Part shown: in pieces, positions 18,702 to 27,573 of the stretch
How the letters are laid out: the number at the start of each line of letters is the position of its first letter
Numbering within the stretch: the stretch's first letter is position 1
From: Boseongicola sp. H5
GTDB taxonomy: Bacteria > Pseudomonadota > Alphaproteobacteria > Rhodobacterales > Rhodobacteraceae
DNA length: 64,000 nucleotides
Direction: 5' to 3'
Assembly (NCBI GenBank): GCA_020622165.1
Contig: JACNMN010000001.1
Span: forward strand, 620,001 to 684,000
Program-made: the position numbers and the translations under genes
The notes under the pieces: generated by a model
Database searches by the model: none
What the model was told of the DNA's origin: nothing
Seen by the model: the letters and a program-made list of their open reading frames with translations, nothing else

Positions 18702-20236
18702 CGGCCCCGCTTCTGGAGATTGCGGGCCTGACCAAGGCCTATCCCGGGGTCGTCGCGAATGACGCGGTGTCCTTCGCCATCCGCCCGGGCGAGGTGCATG
18801 CGCTTCTGGGCGAGAACGGCGCGGGCAAATCCACATTGGTCAAGATGATCTATGGGCTGGTCCGGCCGGACGCGGGCAGCATGACGCTGGAGGGGCGGGC
18901 CTTCACCCCCGCCGAACCGCGCGCCGCCCGCGCGGCGGGCGTGGCGATGGTGTTTCAGCATTTCAGCCTGTTCGAGGCGCTGAACGTGGCCGAAAACGTG
19001 GCTCTCGGAATGGAGGACCCGCCCCGTCCGCGCGATCTGGCGCAACAGATCCGGGAGGTGTCCGAAACCTACGGCCTGCCGCTCGACCCGGACCGTCTGG
19101 TGGGGGATCTGAGTGCGGGAGAGCGCCAGCGGGTGGAGATCATCCGCTGCCTGCTGCAGGACCCCAAACTGCTGATCATGGACGAACCGACCAGCGTTCT
19201 GACCCCGCAGGAGGTGGAGATCCTGTTCCACACATTGCGGAAACTGAGCGCCGAGGGCACGGCCATTCTCTATATCTCCCACAAGCTTGAGGAGATCCGC
19301 GCCCTGTGCGACGCGGCCACGATCCTGAGGCTGGGCAAGGTGGTGGCCGAATGCACCCCGCGCGAGGTCTCGGCGGCGCATATGGCCGAGCTGATGGTGG
19401 GCAAGTCGCTGGCCGCGCCGGCGCGCGCCGCCACCCCGCCCGGCGCCGTGCTGCTGAAGGTGACGGGCCTCTCGCTGGAGCCCGCCACGCCCTTCGGCAC
19501 CCCGCTTCGCCATATCGGGATGGAACTGCGGGCGGGCGAGATCCTCGGCATCGGCGGGGTCGCGGGCAACGGGCAGGACGAGCTTTTGGCGGCGCTCTCG
19601 GGCGAGGCGCGCACGAGCCCTGGCGCGATCGCGCTGGCAGGCGCGCAGATCGGCGCGCTTGGCCCGAACGAGCGGCGCAGGCTGGGGCTGCTCTGCGCGC
19701 CGGAGGAACGGCTGGGCCATGCGGCCGCCCCGGATATGAGCCTGACGGAAAACGCGCTTCTGACCGCGCGGCTGAGACAGGGGCTCGACCGGCACGGGTT
19801 TCTGAACTGGAACGGGGCGCAGGCCTATGCCGAGCAGGTGATCGCGAAATTCGACGTGCGCACGCCGGGGGCCCATGTGGCGGCCCGGGCGCTCTCGGGC
19901 GGAAATCTGCAGAAATTCGTGATCGGGCGGGAGATCATGCAGGCCCCCCGCGTTCTGGTGGTCAACCAGCCGACCTGGGGCGTGGATGCCAGCGCCGCCG
20001 CCGATATCCGGCAGGCGCTTCTCGATCTGGCGCAGAACGGCGCGGCGGTGATCTGCATCTCACAGGATCTGGACGAGTTGCTGGAGATCTCCGACCGGTT
20101 CTGCGCCCTGAACGAAGGGCGGCTGAGCGCCCCGCGTCCGGCCCGCGGGCTGAGCATGGAAGAAATCGGCCTGATGCTGGGCGGCGCCCATGACATGCAC
20201 GAGGCCGATGGCGAGATGCCCCATGTTCCGGCTTGA
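18698..20236 (+). CDS. ABC transporter ATPase of a purine/nucleoside (BMP-type) importer
   Basis: This 512-residue protein has two ABC domains in tandem. The first has Walker A GENGAGKSTL near residue 38, signature LSAGERQRVEI and Walker B LLIMDEPTS. The second is degenerate at Walker A (GVAGNGQDEL) but keeps LSGGNLQKFV. This layout is typical of ATPases that serve BMP-family nucleoside importers. GTG-start coupling to xdhC and the two permeases downstream indicate purine base or nucleoside uptake. Substrate is inferred from context, not proven. Confidence 0.92.
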   Translation: MTAPLLEIAGLTKAYPGVVANDAVSFAIRPGEVHALLGENGAGKSTLVKMIYGLVRPDAGSMTLEGRAFTPAEPRAARAAGVAMVFQHFSLFEALNVAENVALGMEDPPRPRDLAQQIREVSETYGLPLDPDRLVGDLSAGERQRVEIIRCLLQDPKLLIMDEPTSVLTPQEVEILFHTLRKLSAEGTAILYISHKLEEIRALCDAATILRLGKVVAECTPREVSAAHMAELMVGKSLAAPARAATPPGAVLLKVTGLSLEPATPFGTPLRHIGMELRAGEILGIGGVAGNGQDELLAALSGEARTSPGAIALAGAQIGALGPNERRRLGLLCAPEERLGHAAAPDMSLTENALLTARLRQGLDRHGFLNWNGAQAYAEQVIAKFDVRTPGAHVAARALSGGNLQKFVIGREIMQAPRVLVVNQPTWGVDASAAADIRQALLDLAQNGAAVICISQDLDELLEISDRFCALNEGRLSAPRPARGLSMEEIGLMLGGAHDMHEADGEMPHVPA

Positions 20237-21308
20237 AAAACGGCCCATGCCGTCGCGGGTCTGGATCCTCGCGACCCCGGTCATCGCGGTGATCCTGACG
20301 ATGATCGCCGGCGGGATCATGTTCGCGATACTGGGTCAGGACCCGGTGGAGGCGATCCGGATCATCTTCCTCGACCCGCTGTTCGACGAACGCTTCGCAA
20401 GCTTTTCCCGCCCGCAACTGCTGGTCAAGGCCGGGCCGCTGATCCTGATCGCGATCGGGCTTGCGCTGGGCTTCCGGGCCGGCATCTGGAATATCGGCGC
20501 GGAGGGGCAATACATCATCGGCGCGATCTGCGGCGCCGCATTCGGGCTGGCCTTCTACCCGTCGGAAAACCCGCTGATCTTCCCCGGCATGGTGCTGGCC
20601 GGCCTGTTCGGCGGATGGGCCTGGGCGATGATCCCGGCGGTGCTGCGCACCCGGTTCCGGACCAATGAGATCCTCGTGTCGCTGCTGCTGGTCTATGTGG
20701 CCGAGGCGATCCTCGCCTCCGCGGCCACGGGCTTTCTGCGCAATCCCGACGGGCGCGGCTTTCCCGGCAGCCGCAACCTGAGCCAGCATCCCGGCACCGA
20801 CAATCTGGAACTGATCGCGGGCACGGGCATGCACTGGGGCGTGGTCGCGGCCTTCATCGCGGTGATCTTCAGCTATGTGCTGCTGAACCGGCACCTGATG
20901 GGCTATCAGATCAAGCTGGCGGGTCAGGCCCCGCGCGCGGCGAAATTCGCGGGCGTGAACCCGACCCGGCTGATCGTGCTCTGCCTCGGCGTGTCCGGCG
21001 CGCTGGCGGGGATGGCGGGACTGTTCGAGGTGGCGGGCCCGGCGGGCCAGATCAGCATCGACTTCAATGTCGGCTACGGCTTCACCGCGATCATCGTGGC
21101 CTTTCTGGGCCGCCTGCACCCGGTGGGGATCCTGCTGGCGGGCCTCCTGATGGCGCTGACCTATATCGGGGGCGAACTGGCGCAGCTGATGCTGGGTATC
21201 CCCGCCTCCGCGATCCAGGCGTTTCAGGGGATGCTCCTGTTCTTCCTGCTCGCGCTGGATGTACTCTCGAACTACCGGGTCAGGATCGGCCGGGAGGTCG
21301 CGGCATGA
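20223..21308 (+). CDS. ABC transporter permease 1, purine/nucleoside importer
   Basis: This 361-residue inner-membrane permease of the branched-chain-amino-acid/BMP permease family has about 8-10 hydrophobic segments. The signature region is GLALGFRAGIWNIGAEGQ (about 78-95). Start MFRLEKRPMPSR at 20223 overlaps the ATPase gene by 14 bases. It ends in ATGA with the second permease. It pairs with that permease to form the channel. Confidence 0.92.
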   Translation: MFRLEKRPMPSRVWILATPVIAVILTMIAGGIMFAILGQDPVEAIRIIFLDPLFDERFASFSRPQLLVKAGPLILIAIGLALGFRAGIWNIGAEGQYIIGAICGAAFGLAFYPSENPLIFPGMVLAGLFGGWAWAMIPAVLRTRFRTNEILVSLLLVYVAEAILASAATGFLRNPDGRGFPGSRNLSQHPGTDNLELIAGTGMHWGVVAAFIAVIFSYVLLNRHLMGYQIKLAGQAPRAAKFAGVNPTRLIVLCLGVSGALAGMAGLFEVAGPAGQISIDFNVGYGFTAIIVAFLGRLHPVGILLAGLLMALTYIGGELAQLMLGIPASAIQAFQGMLLFFLLALDVLSNYRVRIGREVAA

Positions 21309-22231
21309 TGGGCATCGACCCGGTCACCCTGATCGTTGCGCTGATCGGCGCCTCCACCCCCATCCTTCTGGCCGCCATCGGCGAACTGGTGGTGGAGAAA
21401 TCCGGCGTGCTGAATCTCGGCGTCGAGGGGATGATGATCGTCGGCGCGGTCTCGGGCTTCATCATCGCCATCAACACCGGCTCGCCCTGGCTCGGCTTCG
21501 CGGCGGGCGCGGTGGGCGGCGCGGGCCTGTCGCTGATCTTCGCGCTTCTGACCCAGTATCTTCTGTCCAATCAGGTCGCCACCGGGCTGGCGCTCACGCT
21601 TTTCGGCCTCGGCCTGTCCTCGTTGATGGGCGAGGCCTATACCGGCATCAACCCGCCGCTCACCCCCGATCTGTTCCCGCAGGCGCTGCGCGACATCCCC
21701 GTCGCCGGGCCGATCCTATTCGGCCATGACCTCGTCATCTATCTCTCCGTTCTGCTGGTGGCCGGGGTCTGGTACGCCCTGCGCCACACCCGCATGGGCC
21801 TGATCCTGCGCGCGGTGGGCGAAAGCCACGACGCGGCCCATGCGCTGGGCTACAAGGTGATCCGCATCCGCATCTGCGCGATCCTGTTCGGCGGGGCCTG
21901 CGCCGGGCTGGGCGGGGCCTATCTGAGCCTTGTCCGCGTCCCCTCCTGGACCGAGGGGATGACCGCAGGCGCCGGCTGGATCGCACTGGCCATCGTGGTC
22001 TTCGCCAGCTGGAAGCCATGGCGCGCGCTGATCGGGGCCTATCTTTTCGGCGGCATCGCGGCGCTGCAACTGCGGCTGCAGGCCGCCGAAATCAACATTC
22101 CGGTCATGTTTCTCGACATGTCGCCCTATCTGGTGACGATCATCGTTCTGGTCATTATTTCCTCCGACAGGGGCAGGGCCGCATTGAATGCACCCGCAGC
22201 CTTGGGCAAGGTGTTCCATGCCAGCGGTTAA
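21305..22231 (+). CDS. ABC transporter permease 2, purine/nucleoside importer
   Basis: This 308-residue membrane protein is the second permease of the same family (GELVVEKSGVLNLGVEGMM near residues 26-44). Multiple hydrophobic stretches cover most of its length. The start overlaps permease 1 as ATGA (21305-21308). The following channel gene starts 8 bases after its stop, still within the operon. Confidence 0.92.
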   Translation: MMGIDPVTLIVALIGASTPILLAAIGELVVEKSGVLNLGVEGMMIVGAVSGFIIAINTGSPWLGFAAGAVGGAGLSLIFALLTQYLLSNQVATGLALTLFGLGLSSLMGEAYTGINPPLTPDLFPQALRDIPVAGPILFGHDLVIYLSVLLVAGVWYALRHTRMGLILRAVGESHDAAHALGYKVIRIRICAILFGGACAGLGGAYLSLVRVPSWTEGMTAGAGWIALAIVVFASWKPWRALIGAYLFGGIAALQLRLQAAEINIPVMFLDMSPYLVTIIVLVIISSDRGRAALNAPAALGKVFHASG

Positions 22232-22239
22232 GGGGGCCC

Positions 22240-23001
22240 ATGACACGCGCCGGGATCATCCAGCTTCTCGATGGAACGCACCCGCGCGACGGGCGCGGGG
22301 TGGCGCTGGCGCTGAACGCGCTGATCCTCTTGTCGGCCATCGCCATCGCGATGGAAACGATGCCGGACCTGCCGCAGCCGGTCACGCGCCTGCTTGGCTG
22401 GTTCGAGATCGCGGTGCTGGCCATCTTCGCGCTGGAATACATCACCCGCATCCTCTGTTCCCCCCGGCCGCTGAGATATGTCTTCAGCTTCTGGGGCCTC
22501 ATCGACCTTCTGGCGATCCTGCCTCTTCTGGCGATCCTGCAACCGCAATGGACCGCGGTGCGGATCCTGCGGCTCGTGCGGCTGATCCGGCTGCTGAAAC
22601 TGTTCCGCACCTCGCGGGCGCTGGACCGGATGGCGCGCGCCTTCCATGCGGTCAAGGGCGAGTTGACGGTCTTCGGCGTGCTGGCCGCGATGATGCTCTA
22701 TGTCTCGGCGGTGGGCATCTATGTCTTCGAACACCCGGCCCAGCCCGAGGCCTTCACCTCGATCCCGATGTCGCTCTGGTGGGCCGTCGCCTCGCTGACC
22801 ACGGTGGGCTATGGCGATCTGGTGCCGATCACGCTTGGCGGGCGGCTGTTCACGACGCTGGTCCTGTTCATCGGGCTGGGCATCGTCGCGGGCCCGGCGG
22901 CCATCATCACAACCGCCCTTCTGGAGGCGGATAAATACGAGGCGGGGCCGAGCACCCCAACCGAAACGGAAAACACGTCCAACAAGGAGACCAAGGAATG
23001 A
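22240..23001 (+). CDS. Voltage-gated-type K+ channel (ion transport protein)
   Basis: This 253-residue protein has six-helix channel architecture. The S4-like segment RILRLVRLIRLLKLFR (about 108-123) carries regularly spaced arginines, and the pore filter TTVGYGD (about 187-193) is the K+ selectivity signature. It ends in a short charged cytosolic tail. It lies between the permeases and the BMP binding protein of a purine importer and is joined to the latter by ATGA (22998-23001). The family is secure; why it sits in a purine operon is unknown. Confidence 0.88.
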   Translation: MTRAGIIQLLDGTHPRDGRGVALALNALILLSAIAIAMETMPDLPQPVTRLLGWFEIAVLAIFALEYITRILCSPRPLRYVFSFWGLIDLLAILPLLAILQPQWTAVRILRLVRLIRLLKLFRTSRALDRMARAFHAVKGELTVFGVLAAMMLYVSAVGIYVFEHPAQPEAFTSIPMSLWWAVASLTTVGYGDLVPITLGGRLFTTLVLFIGLGIVAGPAAIITTALLEADKYEAGPSTPTETENTSNKETKE

Positions 23002-24077
23002 AACCCAACTTGACATATCTCGCCGGCGCCGCGCTGGCGCTCGGGCTGGCCGCGCCGGCCATCGCCCAGGACGAGCCGCTGCAGGTCGGCTTCGTCTATG
23101 TCGGCTCGATCGGCGATCTGGGCTGGACCTACGAGCATGACCAGTCCCGCCTTGCGGTGGAGGAGCATTTCGGCGACGCGGTCGAAACCACCTATGTGGA
23201 GAACGTGCCCGAAGGCGCGGATGCGGAGCGGGTGATGACCCAGATGGTGCTGAACGGCGCCGATCTGATCTTCACCACCTCGTTCGGCTACATGGATGCC
23301 ACCAACGCGGTCGCCGCGCGCTTTCCCGAGGTCTATTTCGAACACGCCACCGGATACCGCCGCGATCATCCCAACGTCTCCACCTATTCGGCCCGCTTCT
23401 ATGAAGGCCGCGCGGTGATCGGCCATATCGCGGGCCATATGACTGAAAGCAACATCGTGGGCTATATCGCCTCCTACCCGATCCCCGAGGTGATCCGGGG
23501 CATCAATTCGGCCTATCTCCACGCCCGCGAGGTCAACCCCGATGTCGAGTTTCGCGTGGTCTGGGTCTACACATGGTTCGACCCCGCGCAGGAAGCCGAT
23601 GCGGCCCAGGCCCTGATTGATCAGGGCGCAGACGTGATCATGCAGCATACCGACAGCACCGCGCCTATGACCGTCGCCGCCGAGGCCGAGGTGGTGGCCT
23701 TCGGGCAGGCCTCCGACATGGAGCAGTTCGCCCCCTTCCCGCGCGTCGCCTCGATCATCGACAACTGGGCGCCCTATTACATCGCCCGGACGCAGGCGGT
23801 GATGGACGGCACATGGGAAAGCGTCGACACATGGGATGGGATCGCACCGGGCATGGTGGAACTGGGCGAGTTCTCCGAGCGGATCCCCGAAGATGTCCGC
23901 GCCTCGGCGCAGGCGCTGGCCGACAGCATCGCGGATGGCAGCTATCACCCGTTCACCGGGCCGATCAACCGGCAGGACGGCACCGTCTGGCTGGTCGAAG
24001 GCGAAGTGGCCGATGACGGCACGCTGGCGGGCATGGATTTCTACGTCGAAGGCATCACCGGCGAGATCCCCAACTGA
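22998..24077 (+). CDS. BMP-family substrate-binding protein (purine/nucleoside importer)
   Basis: This 359-residue periplasmic protein of the basic-membrane-protein (Bmp/Med) family has a Sec signal peptide (residues 1-23, ending AIAQ). There is no lipobox cysteine, so it is soluble, unlike Gram-positive homologues. VGFVYVGSIGDLGWTYEHD is the typical opening. BMP proteins bind purine nucleosides or bases, and together with xdhABC the likely cargo is hypoxanthine, xanthine, guanine or a nucleoside. It is the last gene of the operon, followed by a terminator. Confidence 0.92.
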   Translation: MKPNLTYLAGAALALGLAAPAIAQDEPLQVGFVYVGSIGDLGWTYEHDQSRLAVEEHFGDAVETTYVENVPEGADAERVMTQMVLNGADLIFTTSFGYMDATNAVAARFPEVYFEHATGYRRDHPNVSTYSARFYEGRAVIGHIAGHMTESNIVGYIASYPIPEVIRGINSAYLHAREVNPDVEFRVVWVYTWFDPAQEADAAQALIDQGADVIMQHTDSTAPMTVAAEAEVVAFGQASDMEQFAPFPRVASIIDNWAPYYIARTQAVMDGTWESVDTWDGIAPGMVELGEFSERIPEDVRASAQALADSIADGSYHPFTGPINRQDGTVWLVEGEVADDGTLAGMDFYVEGITGEIPN

Positions 24078-24109
24078 TCCGGCCAGACGGCTCGACCGAT
24101 CAGGATACC

Positions 24110-24139
24110 GAAAGGCCCGCCGTTTCGCGCGGGCCTTTC
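24110..24139 (+). terminator. Terminator of the xdh-purine transport operon
   Basis: GAAAGGCCCGC and GCGGGCCTTTC form a perfect 11-bp stem with an 8-base loop, 33 bases after the BMP gene. The 3' arm ends in a short T-run (CCTTTCC). This is the clearest intrinsic terminator in the window. Confidence 0.85.
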
Positions 24140-24234
24140 CGCATTCGTGCGGCCCGATCCGGGGCCGAAACCTGTTGATCCGGGGCGGAGACCCGCCAAG
24201 AATACCGCTATCGGACCCATCGGGACGCCCGCAC

Positions 24235-24597
24235 ATGTATATCGTCGGCTTCGTCATCCCCGTGCCGGAAGACAGGCTGGAGCATTACCGGCTCTGGTCG
24301 CGGCAGGCCGCGGCACTTCTCATGGAATACGGATGCCTTGAAATCGTGGAGGCATGGGAAGACCACGTGCCGGTGGGAAAGCATACCGATTTTCGCCGCG
24401 CCGTCCGGGCGAGACCCGAGGAGAAAATCGTCTTCTCATGGCAAAAATGGCCGGACAGGGCCAGCTTGGACGCGGTCGAGAAAGCGATGTCCGAAGACCC
24501 GCGCTTCGATCCGCCGGGCGGCGCCCCGTTCGATCAGAAACGTCTTATCATGGGCTGCTTCGCGCCGATCCTCTCCACCGCCTCCGACAGGGCGTAA
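24235..24597 (+). CDS. DUF1428 family protein
   Basis: This 120-residue protein matches the DUF1428 (YbaA-like, dimeric alpha-beta barrel) family: MYIVGFVIPVPEDRLEHY at the start, then ALEIVEAWEDHVP-like and VFSWQKWPDRASLD segments. Function is unknown in the family. The ATG at 24235 gives the family-typical N-terminus; an in-frame extension further upstream reaches back across the terminator and is rejected. Monocistronic or loosely linked to the oxidase gene 122 bases on. Confidence 0.85.
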   Translation: MYIVGFVIPVPEDRLEHYRLWSRQAAALLMEYGCLEIVEAWEDHVPVGKHTDFRRAVRARPEEKIVFSWQKWPDRASLDAVEKAMSEDPRFDPPGGAPFDQKRLIMGCFAPILSTASDRA

Positions 24598-24719
24598 GAC
24601 GCCGGGGCGGGCAGACCGGCCTACCTGCCGCGCCTTCGCGACGGCCCTGCGGAAGATGACACCGGCAGCTTTGTTTCGGGGCCTTGCACAGCGCGCGGGC
24701 GGCGCATAGCGTCCGGCCC

Positions 24720-25799
24720 ATGATCCATGATTTCCTTATCATCGGCGGCGGCATCGCGGGCGTGTCCACCGGCGCGGAGCTCAGCCGCCTCGGCTCCGTC
24801 CTGCTCCTGGAGGCCGAAGACGCGCTGGCCTATCACGCCTCGGGCCGCTCCGCCGCGCTGTTCGAGGCGCATTATGGCCATCCGGTCACGATCGAGCTGA
24901 ACAAGGCATCCCATGCGTTTCACATGACCGCCAATGGCGGTGTCCTGTCGCCGCGCGGGCTGATGTTCGTCGCCAGCGCCACCCAGGCCGACAGCTTCGC
25001 GCAGGATGTGGCGCTGATGCATCTGGACGAGATCAGCCCGGATGACGCCCGCGCGATGGTTCCGATCCTGAACCCCTCCCATCTGGCGATGGCTGCCTAT
25101 CACGGTGCCGCATGGGATATCGACACGGATCGGCTGCTGCAGAACTACGTGCGCGCGATCCGCGACAATCAGGGCGAGATCCGGAATGGCGCGAAGGTCA
25201 CCGGGATCACCCGCGCCTCCGGGCTCTGGCAGGTCACTGCCACCGGCCAGACCCACGAGGCGCGGGTGCTGGTCAATGCCGCGGGCGCATGGGCCGATCA
25301 CATTGCCGCACTGGCCGGGGTGCATCCGCTTGGTCTCAAGCCCCTTCGCCGGTCCATGGCGCGGATGCCCGCCCCCGGCGGGCATGACGTGCGCCGCTGG
25401 CCCATGGTGATCGGCTCGGGCGAAAGCTGGTACGCGAAACCCGACGCGGGCGCGTGGCTCGTTTCCCCCGCCGAAGAGGACCCCGCCGAACCCCATGACG
25501 CTTGGGCCGATGATCTGGTGCTGGCCGAGGGGATCGCGCGCTACCAGCCCTTCGTCACCGAAGAGGTGACCCGCATCACCGCCACATGGGCGGGGCTGAG
25601 AACCTTCGCGCCCGATCGCTGTCTGGTTCTGGGCCCGGCCCCGGACACGCCCGATTTCGTCTGGGTCGCCGGACAGGGCGGATACGGGTTTCAGACCGCG
25701 CCCGCCGCGGCGCGGCTGGTGGGCGACCTGCTGTCCGGCCGCACGCCGGAACTTGCGCCCGACACCGTGGCCCGCCTTGGCCCGGCCCGGTTCGCATGA
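24720..25799 (+). CDS. FAD-dependent amine/D-amino-acid oxidase (DAO family)
   Basis: This 359-residue flavoprotein carries the Rossmann FAD motif FLIIGGGIAGVSTGAEL at residues 6-21 and the C-terminal GPAPDTPDFVWVAGQGGYG stretch seen in glycine/D-amino-acid oxidases. Substrate is not predictable; sarcosine-like, glycine-like or D-amino acids are possible. The start at 24720 places the FAD motif at the normal distance from the N-terminus. Its stop overlaps the next start as ATGA (25796-25799). Confidence 0.85.
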   Translation: MIHDFLIIGGGIAGVSTGAELSRLGSVLLLEAEDALAYHASGRSAALFEAHYGHPVTIELNKASHAFHMTANGGVLSPRGLMFVASATQADSFAQDVALMHLDEISPDDARAMVPILNPSHLAMAAYHGAAWDIDTDRLLQNYVRAIRDNQGEIRNGAKVTGITRASGLWQVTATGQTHEARVLVNAAGAWADHIAALAGVHPLGLKPLRRSMARMPAPGGHDVRRWPMVIGSGESWYAKPDAGAWLVSPAEEDPAEPHDAWADDLVLAEGIARYQPFVTEEVTRITATWAGLRTFAPDRCLVLGPAPDTPDFVWVAGQGGYGFQTAPAAARLVGDLLSGRTPELAPDTVARLGPARFA

Positions 25800-26449
25800 G
25801 CCCGCGCAGGCTCGATCTTCCCGATGCACCCGGCCCGGCGCCCGACGGCGCCCTGTCCGCCCCGTCCGCCCTGCGCAACCGCGCGGCGATCCTGTCGGTC
25901 CTGACCCGGATCGCGCCCCCGGCGGGCCGGGCGCTGGAAATCGCCTCCGGCACCGGGGAACATGTGGTGGCCTTCGCCCCGGCCCTGCCCGGGCTGATCT
26001 GGCAACCGAGCGACCCGGACCCGGCCCGCCGCGCCTCCATCGCCGCATGGGCGGCCCTGCACCCGGCGCCGAACCTGCTGCCGCCGATTGCGCTGGACGC
26101 CTGCAAACCGGGCTGGGCCGCAACGCAAGGGCCGGCCGATCTGATCGTTCTGGTCAACCTGATCCATCTGATTTCGGATGCCGAAACCACTATTCTTATA
26201 GATGAAATCGGCAAGGCCCTGGCCCCCGGCGGCATACTCGCGCTATACGGTCCGTTCCTGCGGGATGGGGAGGCGACCTCCGACGGCGACGCCCGGTTTC
26301 ACGCCAGCCTGCGCGCCCAGGATCCGGCCATCGGCTACAAGGATGTGGTGGATGTCGCCGCGGCCCTGAACCGGCACGGCCTGTCTCTGTTCGAAACGGT
26401 GAAACTGCCCGCCAACAACCTGATGCTCTGTGCGGAACGGCGCATTTGA
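25796..26449 (+). CDS. DUF938 family SAM-dependent methyltransferase-like protein
   Basis: This 217-residue protein has a class I methyltransferase fold: ALEIASGTGEHVVAFA (motif I), LIVLVNLIHLISDAE (motif IV region) and ALYGPFLRDGEATS. It matches the DUF938 family (predicted SAM methyltransferases, substrate unknown). Start ATG overlaps the oxidase stop. The stop codon lies inside an FNR-type box that belongs to the next gene. Confidence 0.85.
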   Translation: MSPRRLDLPDAPGPAPDGALSAPSALRNRAAILSVLTRIAPPAGRALEIASGTGEHVVAFAPALPGLIWQPSDPDPARRASIAAWAALHPAPNLLPPIALDACKPGWAATQGPADLIVLVNLIHLISDAETTILIDEIGKALAPGGILALYGPFLRDGEATSDGDARFHASLRAQDPAIGYKDVVDVAAALNRHGLSLFETVKLPANNLMLCAERRI

Positions 26450-26459
26450 TGTCGATCAA
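26446..26459. promoter_or_regulatory. FNR/FnrL-type anaerobic box
   Basis: TTGATGTCGATCAA matches the FNR consensus TTGAT-N4-ATCAA exactly. Its centre is 66 bases before the ATG of the AhpD-like gene. A class II promoter would then start near 26494. Rhodobacterales use FnrL with this consensus. The box overlaps the end of the DUF938 gene. Confidence 0.65.
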
Positions 26460-26518
26460 AGTGCAGCGCGCGATCACCCCGTAACGCGCCGGGAAACATC
26501 TGAAAAAAGGGACAGACG

Positions 26519-26872
26519 ATGAACTGGATGGAAAAGAACGCGGCCATGCGGCGCGACCTTCAGGCGTTGAACGGCGCGGCACCCGACACGCTCAAGGGCT
26601 TCGGCGCGCTGTCCAAGGCGGTCAAGACGGGCGGGGCGCTCGACCTCAAGACCAAGGAATTCGTGGCCCTCGGGATTTCGGTCGCGGACCGCTGCGAGCC
26701 CTGCATCGGCTTTCATGTGGAGGCGTTGGTCTCCGCCGGTGCCAGCCGGGAGGAGATCGCCGATGTCCTGTCGATGGCGGTGCAGATGGGCGGCGGGCCG
26801 TCGCTGATGTATGCCGCCAAGGCGCTGGCCTGTTTCGACGAGTTGAGCGGCGCAACCCGGGCCGCGGACTGA
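26519..26872 (+). CDS. Carboxymuconolactone decarboxylase/AhpD-like protein
   Basis: This 117-residue protein of the alkylhydroperoxidase-like (CMD) family shows the motif E47, then C59-E-P-C62 and H66, spaced as in AhpD (E-x11-CxxCxxxH). These residues form the peroxide-reducing relay in AhpD. An FNR-type box sits upstream, suggesting oxygen-linked control. The partner oxidant or substrate is unknown; a redox or stress role is inferred. Confidence 0.88.
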   Translation: MNWMEKNAAMRRDLQALNGAAPDTLKGFGALSKAVKTGGALDLKTKEFVALGISVADRCEPCIGFHVEALVSAGASREEIADVLSMAVQMGGGPSLMYAAKALACFDELSGATRAAD

Positions 26873-27012
26873 CCCCGCGGCTTGCCCGCTCCGCCGGCGC
26901 CTGCTATCAGACCCCCATCAACAGGAGTGCCCTGCCAGTGATCAAGACAGCCTGACCCCCGTTTTCCGGTCCTGAAACGGACCAAGGCTTTCTCGATCAG
27001 ACGGAGCAGTCC

Positions 27013-27543
27013 ATGCATCCCATCATCTATGACGTGGCGGTCTCCGCCGACGGCTTCATTGCCGGCCCGAATGCCGACATCTCGGCCTTTCCCCATCAGG
27101 GAACGGTCGTTGATGACTACGTGGCCCGCCTGCCGGTTTACAGCACGGTCCTGATGGGCCGGGCGACCTATGAATTCGGCTATGGGTTCGGGCTTCTGCC
27201 CGGGGCCAACCCCTATCCATGGGCGCGCAGCATCGTGGTGTCCTCGGGCCTTACCCTGCCGGAAACCGCGGATGTGGAGATTTGGCGCGCGGCACCCGAA
27301 GGCGCGCTGCGGGCTTTGCGCGAAGCAAGCGCCGGGCCGATCTATCTCTGCGGCGGCGGCGTGCTGGCGGCGCATCTGCTGGCCATGGGCCAGATCGACC
27401 GCCTGCGGCTCAAACGCGCCCCGATCCTTCTGGGCGGCGGCGTGCCGCTTTTCGCCGCCATGGCGCGGCCCCCGGTGCTGACCCTGCGGGACCAGCGGGA
27501 CCATGCCAATGGACTAATCTATCAGGAATTCGCGCTGTCATAG
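27013..27543 (+). CDS. Dihydrofolate reductase-like (RibD C-terminal domain) protein
   Basis: This 176-residue protein has the RibD_C/DHFR-like fold: IYDVAVSADGFIAGPNAD at the start, VLMGRATYEFGYGF (NADPH-site region) and YLCGGGVLAAHLL. Such proteins are annotated as bacterial DHFR-family reductases; true folate reduction is not established for them. It is monocistronic, 141 bases after the AhpD-like gene and convergent with the DMGDH-like gene. Confidence 0.85.
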   Translation: MHPIIYDVAVSADGFIAGPNADISAFPHQGTVVDDYVARLPVYSTVLMGRATYEFGYGFGLLPGANPYPWARSIVVSSGLTLPETADVEIWRAAPEGALRALREASAGPIYLCGGGVLAAHLLAMGQIDRLRLKRAPILLGGGVPLFAAMARPPVLTLRDQRDHANGLIYQEFALS

Positions 27544-27573
27544 CCAGTTGGCGCGCCGCGCGCCGCCTGCGGT

